64,000 bases of DNA from Roseovarius sp. (GTDB lineage Bacteria; Pseudomonadota; Alphaproteobacteria; Rhodobacterales; Rhodobacteraceae): the NCBI RefSeq assembly GCF_030373445.1, contig NZ_JAUCYU010000009.1:124001-188000 (forward strand), written 5' to 3'. The number at the start of each line of letters is the position of its first letter. Position 1 is the stretch's first letter. The notes beneath the pieces are model-generated. The model was given only the letters and a program-made list of their open reading frames with translations. It had not been told where the DNA came from and did no database searches. Position numbers and translations under genes: made by a program. Shown piece by piece: positions 26,815 to 35,382 of this stretch.

Positions 26815-28055
26815 TGAAGCCCCGCGTGCTGCTTCTGCCCGATGTGCCGGACTGGGCCTATGACAACATCTGCGATCATATCGTGGCCAACCATTCGGAC
26901 CGGTTCGAGTTCGAGCGCTATTACATGGCCGGTGTCGCGGGCTATCCGGAGGTGTTCCTGAACCAGGTCTTCGGGATCATGAAGCCGTTCGACATCCTGC
27001 ACTTCTTCTGGCGGGAGGATGTCCAGCACCTGCTGAACCCCGAGGCGGTCTTCAAGGCGGCGTCACGGTTCTCGCGGAGCGCGGATGCGCTGCTGGACGC
27101 GATGGCGCGGCCGGTGGTGACGACCTCGGTCTACGATCACCTGCATCTCGAACCGCAGCATTTCGCGTGGCGGTCGCGGGCCTTCTGGTTCGCGGACGGG
27201 TATTCGGTGTCGTCGGGGATACTGGACGACATCTATCGCGGGATCGAGGCGTTTCCCGACCCGATCGCGGTGCTGCCGGATGGGACCGACACGCGGCGGT
27301 TCCGGCCGGAGAAGCTGGAGCGGCTGACCGAGGAGCGGCCACTTCGGATCGGCTGGGTGGGCAACCCGAACTGGGGCAACGACCCGGTGCGGGACCCCAA
27401 GGGCGTGCGGACCATCCTGAACCCGGCCATCGAGATGCTGAACGCCGAAGGCTGCGAGGTGGAGGCGCATTTCGCCGACACCACGGTGCGAAAACGGACC
27501 CGGGACGAGATGGCGGAATATTACGGCGAGATCGACGTGCTGGTCTGTTCGTCGGAGATCGAGGGCACGCCGAACCCGGTTCTGGAGGCGGTGGCCTCGG
27601 GCGTGCCGGTGGTGTCGACGCGGGTCGGGATCGTGCCGGACGTGCTGGGCCCGAAGCAGAGCCGGTTCATTCTTGCCGAGCGCTCGCCCAAGCCGATGGC
27701 CGCCGCGCTGAAGGAGCTGGCCAGGGACAGGGCGCAACTGGCGGAGCTGTCGGAGGAGAACCTTGCAAGGGCGCCAGCGTGGGACTGGACGGAGACGGCG
27801 AAGGGCTGGCCCGGTTTCTGGGAGGCCGCTATGGCGCGGCAGAAGGAGGGGCAGCGCGGGCCGCTGAAACAGTACTTCCTGCGGGAGCGTTACCTCGCGT
27901 GGTATGCGGACAACGTGAAATACGCGAACCTCTGGCAGGATGCGGGCGGGTCGCGCGGGGCGGGCCGGGGCAAGGCGCGTCAGGCGGTGTCCGACTGGAT
28001 CACCCGCTCGCCGAGGCGGCAGGAGATCTACGACCGTTTGCGGGGACGGCGGTGA
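26814..28055 (+). CDS. Glycosyltransferase, GT4-like (paralogue of the gene at 24689)
   Basis: 413 residues. It begins MKPRVLLLPDVPDWAYDNIC; the donor domain has IGWVGNPNWGNDPV, IDVLVCSSEIEGTPNPVLEA and ASGVPVVSTRVGIVPDVLGP, nearly matching the paralogue. The C-terminus adds about 60 residues (QYFLRERYLAWYADNVKYAN). It overlaps the epimerase by 1 bp and the next gene by 4 bp. It probably adds the sugar made by the adjacent epimerase or a close step of the same polymer. Confidence 0.85.
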   Translation: MKPRVLLLPDVPDWAYDNICDHIVANHSDRFEFERYYMAGVAGYPEVFLNQVFGIMKPFDILHFFWREDVQHLLNPEAVFKAASRFSRSADALLDAMARPVVTTSVYDHLHLEPQHFAWRSRAFWFADGYSVSSGILDDIYRGIEAFPDPIAVLPDGTDTRRFRPEKLERLTEERPLRIGWVGNPNWGNDPVRDPKGVRTILNPAIEMLNAEGCEVEAHFADTTVRKRTRDEMAEYYGEIDVLVCSSEIEGTPNPVLEAVASGVPVVSTRVGIVPDVLGPKQSRFILAERSPKPMAAALKELARDRAQLAELSEENLARAPAWDWTETAKGWPGFWEAAMARQKEGQRGPLKQYFLRERYLAWYADNVKYANLWQDAGGSRGAGRGKARQAVSDWITRSPRRQEIYDRLRGRR

Positions 28056-28810
28056 CGGAGGATACCCGGCGGTTCGCGATCCTGATGCCGTGGGGGCGGG
28101 TCGGCAGCAACCTTGTTGCCGCGACGCTGAACCGTCGGCGGGGTATCCGGATCGACAATGAGCCCACCACGCGGATACGGACCTTCGGAGAACGGGACGG
28201 GGTTCCGAAGGACGAGCAGGCGAGGCAGCAGATGGCCGAGCTCGACGCGTTTCTCGGGCCGTCCGAGGATGAACGGCGGGCCGGGCTGAAACTGTCGTAC
28301 CGGTCGCTGCTGGAGCCCGGGGCGTATCTCGGGCGGCTTCGGTCGGCCGGGGTACCGCTGGTGCTGATGATGCGGGCCAACCATTTGAAATGCGCCGTGT
28401 CACAATTGCGGGCGCGGGTGCGGGCCGAGGAGGAGGCCAGCCAGTGGCAGAGCCCGTGGGCGGTGCGGGCCGACGAGCCGAAACCGGGCGCCGTGGAGCT
28501 TGATTGTGCCGAGGTGATCCGGTTGACCGGGCTGTTCCAGCGGCTGCATGGGGAGACCCTGGCGTCGGTGCGGGAGGTCTTCGGCGAGGCGTGGCTGGGC
28601 GTGGAATACGCCGAGCTGGCGGCTGACCCGCAGAGGGAGTTGCAGCGGATCTGCGAGTGGTTTGGCATCGAAGGTTTCGACACGTTCGAGCTTCCGCATC
28701 GCAAGGCCACGTCGGACGACCTTGCGGAGGATGTGCTGAACTACGAGGAACTGGCGGAGCGCGCCCGGGAGGCCGGTTACGGGGCGTTGCTGAGGGCCGG
28801 GGACGGGTAG
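28052..28810 (+). CDS. Sulfotransferase-like protein
   Basis: 252 residues, GTG start coupled to the previous stop. The N-terminal MPWGRVGSNLVAATLN has the layout of a PAPS 5'-phosphosulfate loop, and VLMMRANHLKCAVSQLRARV resembles the 3'-phosphate motif. The middle and C-terminus (VEYAELAADPQRELQRICEW, FGIEGFDTFE) match the 'YEDL..P...l..i..FLG' region of sulfotransferases. It is the last gene of the coupled run, so it may sulfate the product of the two GT4 enzymes. It overlaps the convergent DUF2194 gene by 34 bp. Confidence 0.75.
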   Translation: MTEDTRRFAILMPWGRVGSNLVAATLNRRRGIRIDNEPTTRIRTFGERDGVPKDEQARQQMAELDAFLGPSEDERRAGLKLSYRSLLEPGAYLGRLRSAGVPLVLMMRANHLKCAVSQLRARVRAEEEASQWQSPWAVRADEPKPGAVELDCAEVIRLTGLFQRLHGETLASVREVFGEAWLGVEYAELAADPQRELQRICEWFGIEGFDTFELPHRKATSDDLAEDVLNYEELAERAREAGYGALLRAGDG

Positions 28811-30483
28811 GCCGGGGCGGGCGTTTCGACGGTTGCGGTGGAGGTTTCCAGCTCGATCACGCGAATGCGGAAGCCGGGGCCCTCGTCTTCGTGCAGCGTT
28901 CGGGCGCCGGTCATGTGGCCGAAATTGGGGGCCGGGTCGCCGTTGAGGCGGAGTTCGATGGTGCCGCCGGCAGGACCGGAGATGCGTAGGCCGGCCGGGC
29001 CGGTCTCGATCGACCAGTCGCTTTCCAGGTGCGCCTTGAGGCGGCGTGCGCCTTCCGAGGTCGTGCAGCCGCGGAGCCACGGATGGCGCCAGCGCATCTG
29101 CGACAGGAAGGTTGACAGGTCGCGCCGCAGGCTGCGCCAGGATTGGCCCTCGGGGTTGCGGCGTAGAAAGGGCGGGTCGCCGGGCCGGGGGCGGTCTTCG
29201 ACGTCGTCGGGGTGAAGGAAATGCGACCAAACCCCGGTGGCCGCGACCTGTGCCACCGCGGCGGGGAGCACTTCGGGGATGCAGCCGCTGCCCCAGCTTG
29301 CGCGGGGGAAGGCAAAGAGGTGCGGGGCGAAGGGCTCGGGGCCGTATTCGCGGTTGCCGCCAAGGTCGAACGACCCGATGACGTGGTTGCCGCAGATGGT
29401 CGAGATCGATGGAACGGCTTCGGCAAGGGCCTGGACGCCCTCGGCGTCGTACTCGTTGTTGGGCGGGACATATGCCATGGGTGGCGGCCCCAGCCGCTGT
29501 TCCTGCCAGAGATGCATCGCGTGGCGCAGGCCCTCGGTCATGCGGTCGCGCCCGCCCCAGGCGGAGGCCAGGAGGGGCGTGTGGTTGAACCCGTGCAGCC
29601 CGACCTCGCCGCCGCGGGCGCGGAAGGCGGCGAAACAGTCGTTCCGGCTGTCCTCGGTCACCGGGGGAAGGAGGTCTTCGCCTTTCCAAGTGTAGCAGAA
29701 CACGGCGAAGCAGGTGAGCGGGAAGGCGTGGCGCGCAGCGATGTCGAGGACGTCCGGGTACCAGCGGGTGGCGTAGAACCGCGCGGGGGCGGGCATGGCG
29801 GCGCTTCGCCGCAGGAGGCTGCGGGATCTGACACCCATGGGGGCCGGGAAATCGTCGGCCTGAAGGAGCGCGACATTGGCCTTGGGCACGGCCGACACGG
29901 CCATGACGGCGGCCAGCGACTCGATGATCAGTCCGCGCCATGCCTTGGCGGCCAGCATCGCGCTGTTCCAGTAGAGCACATGGCCCTTGCCCCGCCGGAC
30001 ACGCCATGCCAGCGGCCGGCCGACGCCGGTGCGGGCGACGATCTCGGCCTCCGGCCCAGGGAGGATGTCGAGCGCGGCGTGGCCGATGCCGAACCCCTTG
30101 GGGAGTTCGAGCCCGGCGAACGAAGGGAATATGCCGCCGCGAAAGACGAGCCCTTCGCTGTGGTGTTCGGAATAGAGATGCCCGGCCGGTTCGCGCGGGG
30201 GCGCGATGCCGAAGAGGTCACATGCGCTGTCGGCGCGGGCGGGCAGGAGGCTGAGGAGGCCGCCGCCGGCGGTCACGAAGGCTGCCAGGTTGTCTGTGAG
30301 GGGGGGCTCGGCCATCTCGACCGCGAGAACGACTGCCGCGTAGGGGCGAAGCTCGGGGAGAGGGGCTGTCGTGATATCGACGTGATCATGGTGGAGGCGG
30401 GCCTGCCGGAACGCAATCTCGGCGTTGGCCGCCGTGGCAGCCGCGCTGGCATCTGAGACGAGAAGGATCCGGAGCTTCGGCAT
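28777..30483 (-). CDS. DUF2194-like protein with NodB/polysaccharide-deacetylase-type motifs
   Basis: 568 residues from the ATG at 30483 (MPKLRILLVSDASAAATAAN); a longer start at 30702 adds a non-conserved proline-rich stretch. The N-terminal ~200 look like a glutamine-amidotransferase-like fold (VTAGGGLLSLLPA, GKGHVLYWN). A NodB-like domain follows (about 225-450) with ALLQADDFPAP and GEVGLHGFNHTPLL, giving the Asp-Asp and His-x3-His metal ligands of carbohydrate esterases. No signal peptide is clear. It may deacetylate or otherwise process the local glycan. The DUF2194 label is from recall of architecture and should be treated as probable. Confidence 0.65.
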   Translation of the reverse strand: MPKLRILLVSDASAAATAANAEIAFRQARLHHDHVDITTAPLPELRPYAAVVLAVEMAEPPLTDNLAAFVTAGGGLLSLLPARADSACDLFGIAPPREPAGHLYSEHHSEGLVFRGGIFPSFAGLELPKGFGIGHAALDILPGPEAEIVARTGVGRPLAWRVRRGKGHVLYWNSAMLAAKAWRGLIIESLAAVMAVSAVPKANVALLQADDFPAPMGVRSRSLLRRSAAMPAPARFYATRWYPDVLDIAARHAFPLTCFAVFCYTWKGEDLLPPVTEDSRNDCFAAFRARGGEVGLHGFNHTPLLASAWGGRDRMTEGLRHAMHLWQEQRLGPPPMAYVPPNNEYDAEGVQALAEAVPSISTICGNHVIGSFDLGGNREYGPEPFAPHLFAFPRASWGSGCIPEVLPAAVAQVAATGVWSHFLHPDDVEDRPRPGDPPFLRRNPEGQSWRSLRRDLSTFLSQMRWRHPWLRGCTTSEGARRLKAHLESDWSIETGPAGLRISGPAGGTIELRLNGDPAPNFGHMTGARTLHEDEGPGFRIRVIELETSTATVETPAPAYPSPALSNAP

Positions 30484-30780
30484 GGCTTTCGAACGTTCAG
30501 GCGGTGGCGTGCCGGCCCGAGCACGGCGGGCCCGCACGACCGGTGTATCGAAGATTAGCGAAGGAACGGCGGTGGTGCCATCCACAAGGTAAGGGGTGCC
30601 GCAGGATTCCCGTGCGAGGCCCGTCGGCGGGGCGGGTTGTGGCGTTTTATTGCGCGGAGTGCCGCAAACCCGGCATTGGGTCGCGGGTTTCGCGGCGTTC
30701 AAGGTCTCGCCTGCGCTTGCACCGATCGAGGATATCTGGTCTTTGCGGAAGCGACTGGGTCATCAATTCAGAGAACAGCC
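30484..30780. other. Divergent spacer between the DUF2194-like gene and ugd
   Basis: 297 bp expected to hold both promoters. No clear -35/-10 pair, repeat or RNA was recognised. An in-frame extension of ugd to 30637 exists but codes for non-conserved residues. Confidence 0.4.
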
Positions 30781-31965
30781 ATGCCCGCCACACCTCGAAC
30801 CAAGATTGCCGTTGCCGGGCTGGGATATGTCGGGCTTTCGAATGCCGTGCTGCTGGCGGGGCAGCATTCGGTGGCGGCGCTGGAGATCGATGAAGGCCGG
30901 GTGGCGCATGTGCGCGCGGGGACTTCGCCGATCGAGGATGCCGAGATTTCAAGGCATCTCGCCGAACGGGAGCTGGACCTGCACGCCACGACCGAGGCCG
31001 CGGAAGCGCTGACGGGGGCGGAGTTCGTGGTTGTCGCGACGCCGACCAACTACGATCCGAGGACGAACCATTTCGACACGTCGAGCGTGGAGGCGGTGAT
31101 CGCGCAGGCGAGGGTGCATGCGCCGGAGGCCACGATCATCATCAAGTCGACGATCCCGGTGGGGTTCACGGAGCGGATGCGGGCCGAGACGGGCTACGAG
31201 GGGATCCTGTTCTCGCCCGAGTTCCTGCGCGAGGGGAAGGCGCTTTACGATTGTCTTTACCCGTCGCGGGTGATCGTGGGCGACCATGGCGCGCCGGCGC
31301 ACCGGTTTGCCGATATGCTGGTGGCCGCCGCCGAAAAGGACGATGTGCCCGTGCTTTTCACGTCGTCTTCTGAAGCGGAGGCGATCAAGCTGTTCTCGAA
31401 CACCTATCTTGCCATGCGGGTGGCATTCTTCAACGAGCTGGACAGCTATGCCGTGGCGCACGGGCTGAACCCGAAGGAGATCATCGACGGGGTCAGTCTC
31501 GAGCCGCGGATCGGCGGGCACTACAACAACCCCTCGTTCGGCTATGGCGGGTATTGCCTTCCGAAGGATACCAAGCAGCTTCTGGCCAATTACGAGGCCG
31601 TGCCGCAGAACCTGATCGCCGCGATCGTGCAATCGAACCGGACGCGGAAGGATTTCATTGCCGACCAGATCATCGCGCGGGCTCCGAAGGTTGTCGGGGT
31701 GTACCGACTGGTGATGAAATCGGGGTCGGACAACTTCCGCGACAGTTCCATCCAGGGTATCATGAAGCGCGTAAAGGCGAAGGGGATCGAGTGCATCGTC
31801 TACGAGCCGGCGCTGCCCGGGGAGGATTTCTTCAACTCGCGCGTTGAGCGTGATCTTGCCACGTTCAAGCAAAAGGCCGACCTGATCATCGCCAACCGCC
31901 GGTCGCCCGAGTTGTCGGACGTGGCCGATCGGGTGTATACACGCGACCTGTTCGGGATCGATTGA
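30781..31965 (+). CDS. ugd: UDP-glucose 6-dehydrogenase
   Basis: 394 residues, the short single-chain form. It has the NAD motif [46 protein letters not shown] and the catalytic Cys in [15 protein letters not shown]. It oxidises UDP-glucose to UDP-glucuronate with two NAD+, supplying uronic acid for an acidic surface polysaccharide. The ATG at 30781 is placed directly before the Rossmann fold. The following glycosyltransferases are on the same strand. Confidence 0.95.
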   Translation: MPATPRTKIAVAGLGYVGLSNAVLLAGQHSVAALEIDEGRVAHVRAGTSPIEDAEISRHLAERELDLHATTEAAEALTGAEFVVVATPTNYDPRTNHFDTSSVEAVIAQARVHAPEATIIIKSTIPVGFTERMRAETGYEGILFSPEFLREGKALYDCLYPSRVIVGDHGAPAHRFADMLVAAAEKDDVPVLFTSSSEAEAIKLFSNTYLAMRVAFFNELDSYAVAHGLNPKEIIDGVSLEPRIGGHYNNPSFGYGGYCLPKDTKQLLANYEAVPQNLIAAIVQSNRTRKDFIADQIIARAPKVVGVYRLVMKSGSDNFRDSSIQGIMKRVKAKGIECIVYEPALPGEDFFNSRVERDLATFKQKADLIIANRRSPELSDVADRVYTRDLFGID

Positions 31966-32001
31966 TCGCCGAGAGGCGGCGAGGGAAGGAAGGCGGCCGA
32001 G

Positions 32002-33006
32002 ATGGACGGCACAACGGTGCCCTGCGACCTGAGCGTGATCGTTCCCGTCTACAACGCGGCCGGAACGATCGAGCGTGTGGCGGGCGACGTACTGGCCCTT
32101 CGGCGCGAGGGTGTGCGGTGCCAGGTGATCTTCGTCGATGACGCCTCGACCGATGGCAGCATGTAGATTGTCCGCGGGCTGGCGTCTGAGCATGCGGACG
32201 TACTTGGCCTGCAGCACGAGGTCAACGAGGGCGCCGGGGTGGCCCGGATGACGGGCTGGCCGCACGCGACGGGGCGCTATACGCTGTTCTTCGATGCCGA
32301 TGACATTCTGCATGGCGACGTGCTGTGCCTGACCCTTCAGCGGATGGAGGCGCACCCGCAGGTAGATACCGCGATGCTGGCCTACCGGTACGAACGGGGG
32401 CGGGCGAACACGGGGCTCGGGATGTCGTTCGAGGATACCAAGGTCTTTCGCCAGTTGTTGCGGGCCGGGGCGCCCGCCATCGGCACGCCGGGGGAAATGG
32501 GCGCGTTGCTGACGGTGACGAATTACCCGTGGAACAAGGTGATCCGCACGGCCCGTTTCCGGCAGGCCGGGCTGCGTTTCGGCACGACCCAGGTGAACAA
32601 CGACATTCTCGGGCATTGGGAGATGATCGTGAAGGCGCGGCGGGTGATGTTGTCGGACGAGGTGATCTGTACCCACCTGGTCGATCCGGAGGGGCCGAAT
32701 ATCACCAACCAGTTCGGCGCGGAGCGCTTGCAGATGCTGGAAGCGCTGGGCGACGTTTACGACATGCTCGAGCGCGACCCCGACCTGAGGCGGCGCGAGG
32801 CGCACCGGTTCTGGAAAAGCGCGTATCGGCTGTATCGGTGGGCGCGTCCCAGGCTGGAGCCCGGTATCGCGACGCGGTTCGACGTGCGCTGGCGGGAGCT
32901 GATCGGGCGGATCGATCTTGGCGATTACGCCGATTTGCGCCTGCGCCATGATGCCGACCTGGCCGATGCGCTTGCCAATCACGTGCTGGCCGCGCAAGGT
33001 CCGTGA
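32002..33006 (+). pseudogene. Family 2 glycosyltransferase interrupted by an in-frame TAG stop
   Basis: One continuous frame from ATG 32002 to 33006 (334 residues if read through) is broken by TAG at 32164-32166. Before the stop is a normal GT2 start (LSVIVPVYNAAGTIERVAGD, VIFVDDASTDGSM); after it the fold goes on (IVRGLASEHADV, NEGAGVARMTGW, YTLFFDADDILHGD with the metal-binding DAD). The two halves fit with no missing residue, so a point mutation such as CAG to TAG explains it. The upstream AAGGAAGG ribosome site is intact. The second half could be made from ATG 32239 but would lack the nucleotide-binding strand. It is probably inactive unless the codon is suppressed or is a sequencing error. 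Confidence 0.85.
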
Positions 33007-33009
33007 ACC

Positions 33010-34335
33010 ATGCCGAAGCTGTCGATCATCGTGACCGCCTATAACGTGGCAGGTTATCTCGGGCCCTGCCTTGACGGCATCCTTGGCCAGACGCTCGGGG
33101 ATATCGAGGTGATCGTGGTCGATGACGGTTCGACCGACGGGACGTGGGAGATTGTCGAGACCCGCGCGGCGGCGGATGGGCGAGTGCGCCCAGTCAGGTT
33201 CGAAGAAAACACGCCCGGCGGTGTTGGCCCGGCGGCCAATGCCGGGCTTGCGCTGGCGACGGGGGATTTCATCGGGTTCGCCGATGGCGACGACCTGTAC
33301 GATCCGCAGATGTTCGCCACGCTCTACGACGCGGCAGTGAGGCATGAGGCCGACCTGGCGATGTGCCGGTATCACCTGATGGATGACGCGACGGGGGAGC
33401 TGACAGAGCCGGACGAAGAGAGGTACTGGCAACCCTATCGGACGACGACGGCGGTGACGCTGGACGCGGCACGGCGGAGCGAGATTCTGCGGTTCATCGC
33501 GGTGCCGTGGCGGAAGATCTACCGTCGCGACCTGGTGGAGCGGGTGGGGCTGCGCTTTCCCGAGGGGGAACATTTCTTCGAGGACAACCCGGTGCACTGG
33601 GCCGCGGTGTTGGGCGCGCGGCGGGTGGTGATGTTGCCCGAGCACCTGTGCCGGCATCGCGTGGCGCGGCCGGGCCAGACCATGGAAGCCAACGATCACC
33701 GGCTGCCGCAGATATTCGACCATCACGACACCATCCAGGACCTTTTGCAGTCAACGGAAGCATCGGAGGCGCACAGGGACGATCTGCTTTTGTGGCTCGC
33801 GACGCAGCTTGCCTGGGTTAGCATGCGGGCAAGGGGGGAGGTGGTCCGGCAGCTTTACGACACGCTGCTGCCGATCATGGACCGGTATGACGCGGGCGAG
33901 ATCGACAGGTTCTGCCGGAGGGCTGCACCCTTCGGGACGGCCCCCATGCTCGGCGCGCTCAAGGCGCGGGATTTCCCGGAATTCGCGCGGAGGGTCGAGG
34001 CACGTGGAGATGCGGCAAAGGCCGGGGTGGCGCCGGGGGCGGCGAAGGGGACCTCGCTTTGGGCGCTCGGGTTCTATCACCTGCGGCATTCCGGCCTTCG
34101 CAGAACGGCCCGGCTGACCGGCCGCTACGCCATGCAAAAGCTCGGCCAGGTAGGACGACCCAAAGAGGAGAGAAGTGCGGTGACGCAGAAGGACCTGATG
34201 ATGGGGCTGGTGGTTCTCCAGCAGGAGGTGAGGCAGCTTCGGCAGGAAGTCTCGGCGTTGCGCCGGGAACTCGCGGACGGGGAGGTTCCAAGGGAGATAC
34301 CACAGGCACCTGTTCCGGATGAAGAGAGGGGCTGA
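33010..34335 (+). CDS. Family 2 glycosyltransferase
   Basis: 441 residues. The GT-A domain (1-~250) begins KLSIIVTAYNVAGYLGPCLD, with VIVVDDGSTDGTWEIVE and FADGDDLYDPQMFATLYDAA (DxD). The C-terminal part ends in a heptad-like stretch (LQQEVRQLRQEVSALRREL), probably a coiled coil. It starts 4 bases after the interrupted GT2, to which it is similar in domain plan. It likely transfers a sugar in the local glycan pathway. Confidence 0.88.
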   Translation: MPKLSIIVTAYNVAGYLGPCLDGILGQTLGDIEVIVVDDGSTDGTWEIVETRAAADGRVRPVRFEENTPGGVGPAANAGLALATGDFIGFADGDDLYDPQMFATLYDAAVRHEADLAMCRYHLMDDATGELTEPDEERYWQPYRTTTAVTLDAARRSEILRFIAVPWRKIYRRDLVERVGLRFPEGEHFFEDNPVHWAAVLGARRVVMLPEHLCRHRVARPGQTMEANDHRLPQIFDHHDTIQDLLQSTEASEAHRDDLLLWLATQLAWVSMRARGEVVRQLYDTLLPIMDRYDAGEIDRFCRRAAPFGTAPMLGALKARDFPEFARRVEARGDAAKAGVAPGAAKGTSLWALGFYHLRHSGLRRTARLTGRYAMQKLGQVGRPKEERSAVTQKDLMMGLVVLQQEVRQLRQEVSALRRELADGEVPREIPQAPVPDEERG

Positions 34336-34642
34336 GGGATACGCCTTGGCAGTTCGTTCGGGGCGTGCGGTGGCAGAGAACGTGATACTGACCTGAATAG
34401 CGGCATTCCGTCCGCAAGGTTCTGCGCGTTTCGGAGGCGCCCGATTGCCTGAATGGAAAGCCCTTGTACTCTTAAAGTAGACATGCCTAAAAGCGCCCCG
34501 CCGGCCCTGCAATCCGGACCAACGGCCGCAGCCCGGCGGGGCGGTTCCGCATGAATGGCACGCCGAAGGTCCGGGTAAACGAGGCAAACGGAGACGGTCT
34601 TGCCATCGGACCGCGAATGAGAAGACGGCATCGGAAATTCAA
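34336..34642. other. 307-bp non-coding gap with a long hairpin
   Basis: No gene is supported here. An inverted repeat CGCCCCGCCGG (34494-34504) and CCGGCGGGGCG (34533-34543), an 11-bp perfect stem with a 28-nt loop, lies within it. Read on the minus strand it is followed by TTTTAGG, terminator-like. Read on the plus strand it may end the transcript from 33010. A promoter for the sulfotransferase at 34643 should lie here. Confidence 0.45.
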
Positions 34643-35317
34643 ATGGCAGTGATCTCCCGCGACCACAGGTTTCTTTACTTCCTGAACCCCCGCACGGCCA
34701 GTACGGCCACGGCCGCCCTGCTGCGCGAGGTGGCGAAGGGCGAAGCCGTGCCTGAAAAGAACATCCTGAACGATGACGGTACGATCCTGGTCCCGGCCAA
34801 GCACACCCGGCTTGAACAGTTGATCGCGCATGGCCTGATCAGCGAGGATGTTCGCCGTGATTACCTCAAGATCGTGACGGTCCGGAACCCGTTCGACTCG
34901 CTCGTTTCTCTTTGGGCAAAGATGAACCACGATTACGTGAAGTTGCTGGAGGACGAGACTTCGTGGGTGCACAGGAAGCCCGACTACAAGGAGAAGCTCG
35001 AAGCTTCGGTTGGGCTCGATTTTCCGGAATGGGTGCGCTTGCATCACGGCGAACGCTTCCGGAAAGGGAAAACGACCCAGGCCAACGGCTCTTACATGGT
35101 CGGCATGGATGTACTGCTGCGATTCGAACGGCTGCAGGACGATTTCGCCGATATCGCCCGCAGGCTGAACTTGCCGGGAGACCATCTTCTTCCGCGACGG
35201 AACGTGACACAGGGCCGTGAAGAGACCGACTATCGCAGTTACTACGACAAAGAGACGCGCAAAATCGTGGCGAGCGTGTTCGCGCCGGAGATCGAGGCAC
35301 TTGGATATGAGTTCTAG
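34643..35317 (+). CDS. Sulfotransferase-family protein
   Basis: 224 residues. It has a 5'-phosphosulfate loop-like LYFLNPRTASTATAALL at the N-terminus and a 3'-phosphate motif KIVTVRNPFDSLVSLWAK (Arg...Ser) near 85; the C-terminal VLLRFERLQDDFADIARRLN and DYRSYYDKETRKIVASVF follow the carbohydrate sulfotransferase pattern. It probably sulfates a sugar with PAPS. By eye it is less G/C-rich at third positions than the catabolic genes, as is the next gene. Confidence 0.8.
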   Translation: MAVISRDHRFLYFLNPRTASTATAALLREVAKGEAVPEKNILNDDGTILVPAKHTRLEQLIAHGLISEDVRRDYLKIVTVRNPFDSLVSLWAKMNHDYVKLLEDETSWVHRKPDYKEKLEASVGLDFPEWVRLHHGERFRKGKTTQANGSYMVGMDVLLRFERLQDDFADIARRLNLPGDHLLPRRNVTQGREETDYRSYYDKETRKIVASVFAPEIEALGYEF

Positions 35318-35382
35318 AGTTTGCCCGGGGGCGGTATCACGGGCCGGCCTGTTCGGTCGCGCCAACCCGGGGTCGGTTGCCG

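Noticed and set aside
30949..33726. 925-codon minus-strand open frame opposite ugd and the GT2 genes
   Set aside because: It lies opposite clear ugd and glycosyltransferase motifs, its product is Arg/His/Pro-rich with no domain, and no ribosome site is seen.
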